DNA from: Verrucomicrobiaceae bacterium
GTDB lineage: Bacteria > Verrucomicrobiota > Verrucomicrobiia > Verrucomicrobiales > Verrucomicrobiaceae
NCBI GenBank assembly: GCA_019694165.1
Contig: JAIBCL010000025.1
Location: 23,008 to 87,007 of the forward strand
DNA length: 64,000 bases
Reading direction: 5' to 3'
Shown: positions 43,868-52,335 of the stretch, piece by piece
Position numbering within the stretch: position 1 is the first letter of the stretch
Layout: the number at the start of each line of letters is the position of its first letter
Notes under the pieces: model-generated
What the model was told of the DNA's origin: nothing
Database searches by the model: none
What the model saw: the letters and a program-made list of their open reading frames with translations, nothing else
Program-made: the position numbers and the translations under genes

Positions 43868-45169
43868 TCATGCGCGAGTCTTCGGTGCTCCCGGCGGACC
43901 GTCCTCACGCCGGGCGCCTTGCGGTGCACCGGGCTGGGGGCCATCGGGAGCCGGGCCACCTTCGTGACGCGGTCCCGCATCGGGCCGCGGACCACCCGGC
44001 GGACGATCGGGGTGGCTGCCCTGCGAACGTGCACCCGGACCGGGAGGATTGCCTTCATGCTTCTCAGCTGGTCCACCAGGACCGCGCGGGCCGGGCGCTC
44101 CATCGCGATGATGTTCACCCGCCATCGGACCCGCCGCCGGAGGACCAAAACGACCGGGCATCATCGGCCCATGGCCGAAGCGCGGCGGCATCGGACCGCG
44201 GGCGTGTTCTCCACCTGGGCCGGCCTCGCCGTCGCGACGATTTTGAAAACGCTCGCGCATCATTTCACGGAAATGTTCCGCGCGCTCCCGCACGTCTCCA
44301 GTGCCTGACCGTGCTCCACCCGGACCCGGGTGTGGCCCACCATCTCGACTGTCTCTCCCTTTGCCGTTCATGCGCTGCTCGAAACGCTCGCGCATCATCT
44401 GGCGGAGGTGCTCCGCGCGCTCTTTCATATCGCCAGCACCAAAACGAGCACCCCCGTCGGGGCCGGGGAAACGGTGATGGAAGAACCTGGGTCCGGGACC
44501 GCTGCCACGCGCATGCGGAGGCAGCATCGGATGCGGATGACCTCCCGGTGCTGCGGCAAAGACATGCTCGCCGAGCTTGGCAGTGATCTTCGTCTCCTGT
44601 CCTTTGCGGCGGATTGTCAGCGTGACTTCGTCGCCTTTTTTCTGGGAGCGCACCAGCGCCTGAAATTGCTCAAGGTTCACGATGCGCTGGTCGCCGAGCA
44701 GAACGATCACGTCGTACTTCTGGACGCCGGCTTCCTTCGCGGGGCTGCCTTCCATCACATCTTCCACCATCAGGCCGAAACCCTGGGGAAGACCCGCCTG
44801 AGCGGCGACTTCCGGCGAGAGTCCGTGCGTGGCGAGGCCGAGATAGGGCACCGGCTTTGGCTTGGGTGCCTCAGGCCGCCCCCGATGTTCGTCGCGCGGG
44901 CTATTGCGATGCTCAGCGTGCTCACGATCACCGCGATGCTCGCCAGGCTTGCCGCCCGCGTCGTGCTTCGCGCGCTCGCTGTCGCCGCGATGATCGCCAT
45001 CCCGCCGGTGTTCGCCATCAGGACGGTGCTGGCCCCCGGGGGCGGTCGGTTCCGCCGGCTTGATGGTTTCCTTGTTCGCTGGAGGCGGCCCTTCCTGGGC
45101 GCTGCTCGCGAGAGGACTCGCCGCGACTGCGCCGCACGCGAGCAAAAGAATTGTCAGTTTGGTTTTCAT
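43868..45169 (-). CDS. Secreted PDZ-domain protein, paralogue 1, His/Asp/Glu- and Gly/Pro-rich
   Basis: 433 residues from the ATG at 45169 with signal peptide MKTKLTILLLACGAVAASPLASSAQ. Residues about 48-98 are dominated by H, R, D, E and G. The PDZ domain (about 105-200) has PYLGLATHGLSPEVAAQAGL, GLMVEDVMEGSPAKEAGVQ, DVIVLLGDQRIVNLEQFQALVRS. A later helical segment is duplicated: KERAEHLRQMMRERFEQR and RERAEHFREMMRERFQNR. The tail is about 150 residues of Gly/Pro/Arg/His. It recalls heptad-bearing periplasmic stress proteins, but I claim only the PDZ. A metal-binding role for the His-rich part is inference. Confidence 0.8.
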   Translation of the reverse strand: MKTKLTILLLACGAVAASPLASSAQEGPPPANKETIKPAEPTAPGGQHRPDGEHRRDGDHRGDSERAKHDAGGKPGEHRGDREHAEHRNSPRDEHRGRPEAPKPKPVPYLGLATHGLSPEVAAQAGLPQGFGLMVEDVMEGSPAKEAGVQKYDVIVLLGDQRIVNLEQFQALVRSQKKGDEVTLTIRRKGQETKITAKLGEHVFAAAPGGHPHPMLPPHARGSGPGPRFFHHRFPGPDGGARFGAGDMKERAEHLRQMMRERFEQRMNGKGRDSRDGGPHPGPGGARSGTGDVRERAEHFREMMRERFQNRRDGEAGPGGEHARGPMPPRFGHGPMMPGRFGPPAAGPMAGEHHRDGAPGPRGPGGPAEKHEGNPPGPGARSQGSHPDRPPGGPRPDAGPRHEGGPAPDGPQPGAPQGARREDGPPGAPKTRA

Positions 45170-45219
45170 GTTCGGGTCTGATCTGGTTGCTGGTTGTCTG
45201 CTTGGCGTCTCTTGACATG

Positions 45220-45750
45220 TCACTGGAACTCCACTGGCAGCACGACAGTGTCTTCGTGCGGGATTTCCACGGCGATCTGCGCGCCGTCGCGTGGATCCAC
45301 CCACTCGTGGCGCTCCATGGTCACCAGGCGCACATGGCGCTCGGGCAACTTCTGGCTGTTGAAATGCACTCCTTGGTCATCGGCATCGAGCCACTGCTGT
45401 GTGGAACTTACCGGCACCACCGGTGCACCCGTCCCGCCGCCCGTGCTCGCGACGCCTGTTCCATGCGTCTTCAATTGCGCCGGGTCGAGGCTGGTGAGGA
45501 CGATCGCCGCCGCCGCACCGAGCGCGGCCCAGGCGACGGGCTGCCACCAAGTGATCTTCGGCCGCGCGGGCTTCACCAGCGCGCCGCCATCGATGACGCG
45601 GAGACCCGAGTCGATCATCAAGTCACGCTCCACACGGCTCTCGAGCCGCGGAGACACCGGCATCGGCGCGAGGCCGACGAGCATTCGTTCCAGGTCACTC
45701 TCATTCATGGCGGAGATTTTCAGCAGCAGGTTTTTGAAAATGGAATTCAT
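45220..45750 (-). CDS. Putative anti-sigma-like single-pass membrane protein
   Basis: 176 residues from the ATG at 45750, overlapping the sigma stop by 4 bases; an internal ATG at 45708 is another option. The cytoplasmic N-part (about 1-70) includes NESDLERMLVGLAPMPVSPRLESRVERDL. One membrane helix follows (WWQPVAWAALGAAAAIVL, about 83-100). The outer part of about 75 residues ends in HEDTVVLPVEFQ. Position and topology fit an anti-sigma factor; the sequence does not show a zinc motif of the ZAS class. Confidence 0.7.
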   Translation of the reverse strand: MNSIFKNLLLKISAMNESDLERMLVGLAPMPVSPRLESRVERDLMIDSGLRVIDGGALVKPARPKITWWQPVAWAALGAAAAIVLTSLDPAQLKTHGTGVASTGGGTGAPVVPVSSTQQWLDADDQGVHFNSQKLPERHVRLVTMERHEWVDPRDGAQIAVEIPHEDTVVLPVEFQ

Positions 45751-46304
45751 AGTGCGGGCGCGACGACGGCCTCGCCGAGATCCTCGCGTCGAGGCTCGAG
45801 TTTTCTTCCGAGCGCCGCCAGCGCGTAGCGGTAGCGGCCGGCCACGGTGTTGATGGAGACGCCGGTCATCTCGGCGATCTGGGCAAAGGTCAGTCCGCCC
45901 CACAGATGCAGGGTTACGACTTCGCGCTGTTCCTCCGGCAGGCAGCGCATCGCATCGGCCACGATCTGCGCGCGCTCGCGCTGCTCGACGCTCGAGTCGA
46001 ACCAAGGGGCGTCCTCGTTCTCGACGAAAACGTCCGACTTTGCCTCGCGCAGGATGCGGCGCATGTCCTTGCGGCGCATGTCGATCGAGATGCTGCGCAC
46101 GGCGGCATACAGGAGAGGCACCTGGGAGCGGTCGCCATCGGGGTGGCGGTGCCACCAGCGGACAAAGGCCATCTGCACCACGTCTTCAGCATCCGCGATG
46201 CTGTCCACAAACTGCCGTGCGTAAAGCACCAGCCGCGGAGCCAGCTCGCGGAAGCAGTTCTTCCAGTCGCCGGAGGGTTGAGGTTCATGTTCGGTGGGTG
46301 ACAT
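45747..46304 (-). CDS. ECF-type RNA polymerase sigma factor
   Basis: 185 residues. Region 2 is in ELAPRLVLYARQFVDSIADAEDVVQMAFVRWW and AVRSISIDMRRKD; region 4 is in RCLPEEQREVVTLHLWGGLTFAQIAEMTGVSINTVAGRYRYAL. It directs RNA polymerase to stress or envelope promoters. Its stop overlaps the start of the membrane protein, which is the usual sigma/anti-sigma arrangement. It is the first gene of the run and its promoter must lie in 46305-46459. Confidence 0.93.
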   Translation of the reverse strand: MSPTEHEPQPSGDWKNCFRELAPRLVLYARQFVDSIADAEDVVQMAFVRWWHRHPDGDRSQVPLLYAAVRSISIDMRRKDMRRILREAKSDVFVENEDAPWFDSSVEQRERAQIVADAMRCLPEEQREVVTLHLWGGLTFAQIAEMTGVSINTVAGRYRYALAALGRKLEPRREDLGEAVVAPAL

Positions 46305-46459
46305 AAATCAGCGGTTCATCCGGGAAACGCCGCCGCGCTGCCTATTTGTATGTTTGCATGCGCGCGGGCGGGTGACTCTTGCTTGAACCCCGTGCAGACA
46401 CGGAGGTTGCCGCGCCGGCTGACAAGCCGGGCAAAAGGCCGGCCGCAGATGGACGTGCT

Positions 46460-47440
46460 TCACACGCCGTGCTCGTTGAGAAGCGTGTCGTTCTGCGCCC
46501 CGGTGAGCATCAGCACATTTGCCAGCAGGATGAGTCCACCGCCGAGAGCAAGGGCGGGCGTCACATGCTCGTTCGCATACGCCACGCCGGCGAGGGCCGA
46601 GAACCACGCCGGCAGGAAGAGTGCGAACGCGCTGGTGAAGACCGGCTCGAGGCAATAGATCAATCCCGCCGTCGTCGCGCTCACATGCGGCTGCCATTGG
46701 TTCATCCAGATGAACGAGAGCAGCGTGCAGGGACCCACGAGGATGGCGAGAAACAGCCATGTGACAGGGCTGCTGAACGCCTTCACGGCGGATGCAGCAC
46801 CGTCCTCCATCATCAGCAACAGCGGCAGGAAGAGCGCGGTGATGACGCCAAACATCACGACGGAAACCTTGAGCGCGTCATTGCCGCGAAACGCATCCAC
46901 CTCCAGCGTCATGATGTGACCGGTGAAGAGCACCGCAGCCGCCAGCGTCTCGGCTTCTCCGCGCCCCATGTGAAAGGTCCGCCAGTCGAAACGCGCGAGC
47001 ACGGCGATGCCCGCCAGCGCGATGACACAGCAGATTCCCTCCCGCAGCGTCGGCAGCTGGCGATGCCAGAGGGCCTTCACCAGCGGAATGAAAAACACGG
47101 TGGCTTGAGTGAGAAACGCGGACGTCGATGCCTCGGTGTGTGAGAGGCCGTCCACTTGCAGCAACATGCCCAGACCGCCGAAAAGTCCGAGACCGATCCC
47201 TTGTGTGATCTCTCCGCGCGACGTCCGCACCCGGCCGCGCGCGAACAGCACGAGCAGGAACGCCAGCAAGGCACCGGTGGAGAAACGCGCGACCATGGTG
47301 GCCGTGGAAAGCAGCCATGTGTTCGCAACGGGCGCCTCGGATGATTGGACGAGCGCCAACGCCTTGATCGTCGGGAAACTCAGGCCCCAGGTCACGCAGG
47401 CCAGCATCAGCATGCGCATGGCCGTGCCGCGCCGGTTCAT
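46460..47440 (-). CDS. EamA/DMT-family transporter
   Basis: 326 residues from the ATG at 47440. Ten hydrophobic helices can be traced, starting MRMLMLACVTWGLSFPTIKAL, the normal EamA opening. Two EamA repeats, the second with SPVTWLFLAILVGPCTLLSFIWM and ATTAGLIYCLEPVFTSAFALF. DMT proteins export amino acids, metabolites or nucleotide sugars; the substrate is not known. The start overlaps the upstream cobalamin gene by 4 bases. Confidence 0.87.
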   Translation of the reverse strand: MNRRGTAMRMLMLACVTWGLSFPTIKALALVQSSEAPVANTWLLSTATMVARFSTGALLAFLLVLFARGRVRTSRGEITQGIGLGLFGGLGMLLQVDGLSHTEASTSAFLTQATVFFIPLVKALWHRQLPTLREGICCVIALAGIAVLARFDWRTFHMGRGEAETLAAAVLFTGHIMTLEVDAFRGNDALKVSVVMFGVITALFLPLLLMMEDGAASAVKAFSSPVTWLFLAILVGPCTLLSFIWMNQWQPHVSATTAGLIYCLEPVFTSAFALFLPAWFSALAGVAYANEHVTPALALGGGLILLANVLMLTGAQNDTLLNEHGV

Positions 47441-47979
47441 GCGTGGCGTTCCTCCCAACGAGCGACAAGCCAGAGCACGTCGGAGAGCCGGTTCAAGAAG
47501 CGCATGATCCGGTCATCCGGCAGGGCGTCCGCCGTTCCTTCGAGCGCGACGACGAGGCGCTCCGCACGCCGGCAGACTGTGCGCGCAAGATCTGCATGCG
47601 CGCCGCTCATCACACCTGCGGCACCTGGCAGGACCCAGTCGTCGAAATGCAGGCAACCATCTTTTTCCAACCTTGCCCCCCAATCGTCGAGGAACGTGAT
47701 CATGGCATCGTCCATTCGCTCGGACGGCCTGCCTGCATGACGTTGCTCCCCTCCCGCGGGGGTGGCCAGCTCGCCCATCAGCACGATGAGCCAACGTTGA
47801 ACCTGCGCGACGAAGGTCTTCGTCTCCTCCAGCGATGCCGACACGCTCAGCAATCCGAGCGCCGCACTCAGCTCGTCCACGGCACCGAGCGCACGGATAC
47901 GCGGGTGGCTTTTCCGCACGCGACAACCGGCCAGCATGTCCGTCTCGCCCGTATCTCCGCGTCTGGTGGTGATCGACAT
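47437..47979 (-). CDS. PduO-type cob(I)alamin adenosyltransferase
   Basis: 180 residues from the ATG at 47979; the frame upstream of it is noise. Makes adenosylcobalamin from cob(I)alamin and ATP. Opening TTRRGDTGETDMLAGCRVRKSHPR and the later GAVDELSAALG are the PduO phosphate-binding marks; LPGAAGVMSGAHADLARTVCRRAER and RFLNRLSDVLWLVARW complete the family pattern. No B12-dependent enzyme is nearby. Confidence 0.93.
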   Translation of the reverse strand: MSITTRRGDTGETDMLAGCRVRKSHPRIRALGAVDELSAALGLLSVSASLEETKTFVAQVQRWLIVLMGELATPAGGEQRHAGRPSERMDDAMITFLDDWGARLEKDGCLHFDDWVLPGAAGVMSGAHADLARTVCRRAERLVVALEGTADALPDDRIMRFLNRLSDVLWLVARWEERHA

Positions 47980-48052
47980 CTTCGAAGTCAGCAGCAGGGT
48001 GTCATTGCAGGGCGCGTCCCGATATTCCGTCCAAATCTCTCCACTGTGGCGC

Positions 48053-49033
48053 TCACCGGACGATGACCTTCGAGCCTGGCCGGACCAGAGACGAGAGACG
48101 GACGGCGTCCCAATTGGCAAAGCGCACGCAACCGGCGCTCTGAGCGCGTCCGATGGTCCTCGGCGAGGCGGTGCCGTGGAGGCCGATGCCGGACTTGCTC
48201 AAGCCGGCCCAGAAGATGCCGACCGGGCTGTTCGGTCCCGGAGGAATCTGGTAGGACTCGCCGCCGCGCTGGCCTTGCTCGAGGAATTGCTTGTCCCACC
48301 TGAAGCTCGGCGTGGTGATCATCGTCACGATCTTCCAGTCGCCCACCGGGATGAACTGCGGCTTGCCCGGCGTGATGGGGAAGGCCGCCAGCATCTTCTC
48401 CTGCGGATCATAGACCGCGCCCATGCGCTCCTTCGTGTCGATGACCACCGTGTTCCTGCTGAGCTTCGGATCCTCCTTGAAGGCCTTGTTGGCCGGCACC
48501 TCCTCGATGCGGAACGGTTTCACGTTCGGGACAAAAACGATGTCACCGGCGCTCAGTGCTTCCATTTTCTTCTTCGGGTTCAGGGCGGCGAGGAACGTCT
48601 CGTCGGTGTGGAAACGCTCCGCCACCAGCTCGGCCATGCTGCGGTAGGCCATGTACTTGAACCCCTGCTGCTCCTCGGGCTTCTCCGGCAGCTTCGGATC
48701 GACGAACTTCTCCAGATCAGCGCGCACCTTGAAGGCGGCGTAGAGCACGGGCACGGCACTGCCCGCTTCTTCCATCACATGCTGCCAGTCGTAGATGTCC
48801 GTGATGCCGTGGGAGTAATTGTAGTTCACCACGCCCTTGTAAGTGAACTCGCCGATCGCGCCGTCCACCTTGCCGGGACAGAACATCTCTCGATCGAGGT
48901 AAATCTGGATTCGCAGCACGGTCTCGCGGTCTTTAGGCACGGAGGGATCGTTCTTCGCCGGCCCGAGGTCCTGCGCGCGCGCCACAGCGGCCAAAATGAA
49001 TCCCGTCAACACCAGTGCTGCTCTCCTCATCAT
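48053..49033 (-). CDS. L,D-transpeptidase (YkuD) with N-terminal peptidoglycan-binding-like domain
   Basis: 326 residues with signal peptide MMRRAALVLTGFILAAVARA. A helical domain similar to PG_binding_1 (LRIQIYLDREMFCPGKVDGAIGEFTY) opens the mature part. A LysM-like stretch follows (MAYRSMAELVAERFHTDETFLAALNP, SAGDIVFVPN). The catalytic YkuD domain has VYDPQEKMLAAFPITPG, SPVGIFWAGLSKSGIGLHGT and the nucleophile motif SAGCVRFANWD (Cys). It makes 3-3 peptidoglycan crosslinks or attaches proteins. It sits between the sugar transferase and the cobalamin gene on the same strand. Confidence 0.88.
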   Translation of the reverse strand: MMRRAALVLTGFILAAVARAQDLGPAKNDPSVPKDRETVLRIQIYLDREMFCPGKVDGAIGEFTYKGVVNYNYSHGITDIYDWQHVMEEAGSAVPVLYAAFKVRADLEKFVDPKLPEKPEEQQGFKYMAYRSMAELVAERFHTDETFLAALNPKKKMEALSAGDIVFVPNVKPFRIEEVPANKAFKEDPKLSRNTVVIDTKERMGAVYDPQEKMLAAFPITPGKPQFIPVGDWKIVTMITTPSFRWDKQFLEQGQRGGESYQIPPGPNSPVGIFWAGLSKSGIGLHGTASPRTIGRAQSAGCVRFANWDAVRLSSLVRPGSKVIVR

Positions 49034-49078
49034 GCGCGCCGATCATGCGCGAAGACCTGGCGTTTGCAACGTCGGCGC

Positions 49079-50473
49079 TCACGACGCCCCCGAGCCGCGG
49101 ACGACGGCAGGCAGCGTGCGCGCGAGAATCTCCAGATCGAGCCAGAGAGACCAGTTGTCGATGTACTTGAGGTCGAGCGCCACCCATTCGTCAAAACTGG
49201 TGATGCCATTGCGTCCGCTGATCTGCCACAGACAGGTAAGGCCGGGCTTCACACTCAGGCGGCGGCGCTGCGCATTCTTTTCGATTCGCTGGATCTCATA
49301 CACCGGCAGCGGCCGTGGCCCCACAAGGCTCATCTCACCGCGCAGCACGTTGATGAGCTGTGGCAGCTCGTCCATGCTCGTCCGGCGCAGGAAGGCTCCA
49401 AAGGAGAAGATGCGAGGGTCTTTCTTGATCTTGAATACCGGTCCGCTCATTTCATTGCTCGACTCCAGCTCGGCGCGGCGCGCTTCAGCACCCGTGTGCA
49501 TGGTGCGGAACTTCCACATGCGGAATGGCTTCCCGTAGCGGCCCGCGCGCTCCTGGCGGAAGAACACCGGACCTTGCGAAGAGAGCCGGATGCCCGCCAT
49601 GGCGATGAGCCAGAGGGGAGAGCTGAGCACCAGCAGCGCCAGCGCGCCCACGCGGTCCAGTATGTCCTTGAACCACAGCGACCAGGAAACCTGCGGGGTG
49701 CTGTGGAAGACGAGCATGAGCTTGCCGCCAAGCACGTCGAAGGTGGGCCGCGCGATGGCAGTCTGGAAGAAATCCGACGCGATCCACGCCTCCACTCCTT
49801 CCGTCTCGCATGCCTGCACCGCTTCTTCGATGCGGCTGAAGTGCACGTGCTGCGCTGCAAAGAGAATGCGGCTCACCGCCCCTTCACGCATGGCGGTGGT
49901 GAGGTCTTCCAGCGGCTGCGTCGTAATGTCGATCCGCCCGATCACTTCGATCTCCGAGCGCTGCTCGTCAGACATGCCCTGCAACAAACGCTCGGTGTCC
50001 GCCGGCGCGCCAGCCAGCAGAACCCGTTCGCGTGACGCGCCGCTCACGAGTTTTCCCCGGATGTGGCGCCGCTGCCATGCTTCGCGCGCGGCGAGCAGGA
50101 CCCCCGCCATCGGCACCGCGATGAGCACCACTGAGCGACTGGTCACCTGCCAGCGGAAGAAGACCACGAAGGCACCGATGATCACACTGACGCCCACCAG
50201 TCCTTCAAACATCTGCCGCAGCATCTGGCGCGGGGTTTTGTTCAGGATGTTGTTGTAAAAACCGCGTGCCTCCAGCACGATGGGTGTGAACGGAACAATG
50301 ACGGCCATCACCCAGAACAGTTCTTGGAACGGAGCCACCACCTCCAATTCCGGGAAGATCGGCTGGAGCACTCGGGAGCGAAGAAAGTGGCTGGCCCACA
50401 CCGCCACGGCCAGCAGTGCGCTGTCCACCAGTTCGGTGAGTTGCAAGTTGATCTCCTGTTTGCGGCCCAGCAT
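49079..50473 (-). CDS. Polyprenyl-phosphate sugar phosphotransferase (WbaP/exopolysaccharide type)
   Basis: 464 residues. Several N-terminal membrane helices (LFWVMAVIVPFTPIVLEARGF; LVGVSVIIGAFVVFF; VVLIAVPMAGVLLAAR), a nucleotide-binding-like central domain (RVLLAGAPADTERLL), and the catalytic bacterial sugar-transferase domain: GPVFFRQERAGRYGKPFRMWKFRTM, FGAFLRRTSMDELPQLINVL, EMSLVGPRPLPVYE, KPGLTCLWQISGRN. It puts the first sugar-phosphate on the lipid carrier for exopolysaccharide or O-chains. No other polysaccharide genes adjoin it. Confidence 0.92.
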   Translation of the reverse strand: MLGRKQEINLQLTELVDSALLAVAVWASHFLRSRVLQPIFPELEVVAPFQELFWVMAVIVPFTPIVLEARGFYNNILNKTPRQMLRQMFEGLVGVSVIIGAFVVFFRWQVTSRSVVLIAVPMAGVLLAAREAWQRRHIRGKLVSGASRERVLLAGAPADTERLLQGMSDEQRSEIEVIGRIDITTQPLEDLTTAMREGAVSRILFAAQHVHFSRIEEAVQACETEGVEAWIASDFFQTAIARPTFDVLGGKLMLVFHSTPQVSWSLWFKDILDRVGALALLVLSSPLWLIAMAGIRLSSQGPVFFRQERAGRYGKPFRMWKFRTMHTGAEARRAELESSNEMSGPVFKIKKDPRIFSFGAFLRRTSMDELPQLINVLRGEMSLVGPRPLPVYEIQRIEKNAQRRRLSVKPGLTCLWQISGRNGITSFDEWVALDLKYIDNWSLWLDLEILARTLPAVVRGSGAS

Positions 50474-50514
50474 GATGTGATTTACTCGCTCGACTCGATA
50501 TTAAATTTCTCTAA

Positions 50515-50542
50515 ATTATATTAATTATAGGCAATGGCGCAA
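50515..50542 (-). promoter_or_regulatory. Candidate promoter for the sugar transferase gene
   Basis: The 60 bases between this gene and aroD are strikingly AT-rich for the window. On the minus strand, TTGCGC (50537-50542) and TATAAT (50515-50520) are separated by 16 bases, about 40 bases before the ATG at 50473. A second TATAAT lies at 50524-50529. The -35 match is only partial and it lies inside the start of aroD. Confidence 0.35.
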
Positions 50543-51232
50543 CTTGTTTCTTCCAAGAACCTTCTTCTGTCTTCCAACCCTCTGGCCGTCGGCGTCGTGA
50601 GTCAGGCCGAGGTGCTGATCTCTCTGCCCAGTGATCTCACCGGAGAGTGCGATGCCATCGAATTGCGCCTGGACCAGCTCGGCATGGCACCCGAGGCGAT
50701 TCGCACTGCCGTGGCCGGACAAAGAGTACCCATACTGCTCACCGCCCGACATCCCGCCGAAGGCGGCCAGGCATCCGGAAGTGCGGCAGAGCGCATGGCG
50801 CTCATCGAGCCGCTGCTGGATCTCGCCTCGCTCATCGATGTCGAATTGCGAAGCATCGGCGAGATGAAGCCGCTCATCGACAAAGCCCGCGCCTGTGGTG
50901 TGCCGGTGGTGGGATCGTTTCACGACTTCCAAGCCACGCCCGCTGATGAGGTGCTCGAAGGAGCGATCGGCTTCGCCGAGAACGCAGGGATCGACACCGT
51001 GAAGATCGCCACCTTTGTGAACACGACGCAGGATCTCATCCGGCTGGTGAACTTGGTGTCCGCAAGGCGGCGCTTGAGGCTGTCGGTGATGGGCATGGGC
51101 ACATGGGGCCGCGTATCTCGATTGCTGCTTGCAAAATGCGGCTCGCTGCTCAACTACGGATTCCTCGGTGGCTCGAACGCGCCCGGCCAATGGCCCGTCG
51201 CCCGGCTCAAGTCGCTGCTTGCCGAAATCTGA
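50534..51232 (+). CDS. aroD: Type I 3-dehydroquinate dehydratase
   Basis: 232 residues. Third step of the shikimate pathway: Schiff-base dehydration of 3-dehydroquinate. Marks: DAIELRLDQLG, LTARHPAEGG, SFHDF with catalytic His130, DTVKIAT with Schiff-base Lys157, and SVMGMGTWGRVSRLL with GSLLNYGFLG. The stop overlaps the next start by one base (TGATG), so the two genes are translationally linked. Confidence 0.95.
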   Translation: MAQLVSSKNLLLSSNPLAVGVVSQAEVLISLPSDLTGECDAIELRLDQLGMAPEAIRTAVAGQRVPILLTARHPAEGGQASGSAAERMALIEPLLDLASLIDVELRSIGEMKPLIDKARACGVPVVGSFHDFQATPADEVLEGAIGFAENAGIDTVKIATFVNTTQDLIRLVNLVSARRRLRLSVMGMGTWGRVSRLLLAKCGSLLNYGFLGGSNAPGQWPVARLKSLLAEI

Positions 51233-52302
51233 TGCCAACGCCCCGCACCGACCGCCGCCGCTCCCGCCTGATCCCGCCAGCCTCGCTGGTGGGCGGACTG
51301 CTGCTCCTTGGCCTTTCCTCCTGCGACGATCCTGAAAAAGAAGCCCGCCTCAAGTGGCGCGAAGAAGAAGCCAGCGCCAAGGAGATTGACCTCGTCAAAC
51401 GCGAGCAAAAGCTGGCGTCCGAGCGCTCCGCCATCGAAGCCCTCCAGGCCCAGGTGGCGCAGCGCGAGCAGCAAATCGAGGTCCTGCGCGCCCAGCTCGC
51501 GGAGGAGATCGAAAAGGCCAGACGCTCCCGACGGGAACTCGAGATCAAGCAGCTCCGCGGTGCCGTGCCGAACATTGCCGCCGAACGCGCCATCGTGATC
51601 GACGCCCAGTCTAGCGATGTGATCTTTGAGAAGAACGCCGACAAGCGCGGCCCCATCGCCAGCACGCAAAAGCTGCTCACCGCGCTCGTCATCGTCGAGA
51701 GCGGTGATCTGGATGCCACGCTGACGGTTGAGCAGAGCGACACGGTGTGCGCCCCGGTGCGCATCGGCCTCAAGGCCGGCCAGCAATACACACGCCGGGA
51801 TCTGCTCACCGCCCTGCTCGTCAAAAGCTCGAACGACATCGCCCAGGCGCTCGCCCGCGACAACGCCGGCTCCCTCGAAGCCTTCGCCGCGAAGATGAAC
51901 GAGCGCGCGAAAACCTTGGGCCTGCAGAACTCCTTCTTTGTCAATCCCCACGGGCTGCCCGACGAGAAAAAGGAACAATACAGCACGGCGCGCGACCTTT
52001 CACAGATCGCCAGGGCCGTGGACAAGCTGCCCGACATCCGTGCGATGGTGCGGCAGAAGACCTACAAGTTCACGATGCCCGGCAGCAAGCAGCCCGTGGT
52101 GCTGGACAACACCAACCGGGTCTTGCGGACGAACGCCTATTGCGACGGCATGAAGACCGGCTTCACCGAAGCCGCCGGCCACTGCCTCGTGTGCAGCGGT
52201 GAGAAGAACGGACGGCGGCGCATCGTCATCGTGCTGAACGATTCATCCGCCAGTGTCTGGAAGGATGCCGAGGCCCTCCTCGAGTGGGCGCTCAAGGCTT
52301 GA
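51232..52302 (+). CDS. D-alanyl-D-alanine carboxypeptidase lipoprotein (PBP5/6 type)
   Basis: 356 residues from the ATG at 51232; the frame is open into aroD but that part is shadow. A lipobox (LLLLGLSSC) anchors it to a membrane. Next is a coiled coil (about residues 38-108, many E/R/Q), unusual in this family. The peptidase S11 domain has SxxK at Ser144 (STQK), SxN at Ser199-Asn201, and KTG at Lys308. It trims D-Ala from peptidoglycan pentapeptides. The usual C-terminal PBP5 beta domain is absent. Confidence 0.92.
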   Translation: MPTPRTDRRRSRLIPPASLVGGLLLLGLSSCDDPEKEARLKWREEEASAKEIDLVKREQKLASERSAIEALQAQVAQREQQIEVLRAQLAEEIEKARRSRRELEIKQLRGAVPNIAAERAIVIDAQSSDVIFEKNADKRGPIASTQKLLTALVIVESGDLDATLTVEQSDTVCAPVRIGLKAGQQYTRRDLLTALLVKSSNDIAQALARDNAGSLEAFAAKMNERAKTLGLQNSFFVNPHGLPDEKKEQYSTARDLSQIARAVDKLPDIRAMVRQKTYKFTMPGSKQPVVLDNTNRVLRTNAYCDGMKTGFTEAAGHCLVCSGEKNGRRRIVIVLNDSSASVWKDAEALLEWALKA

Positions 52303-52335
52303 AGCGCGAGGGCGACGGACCGGCGTGCAAGCCCC

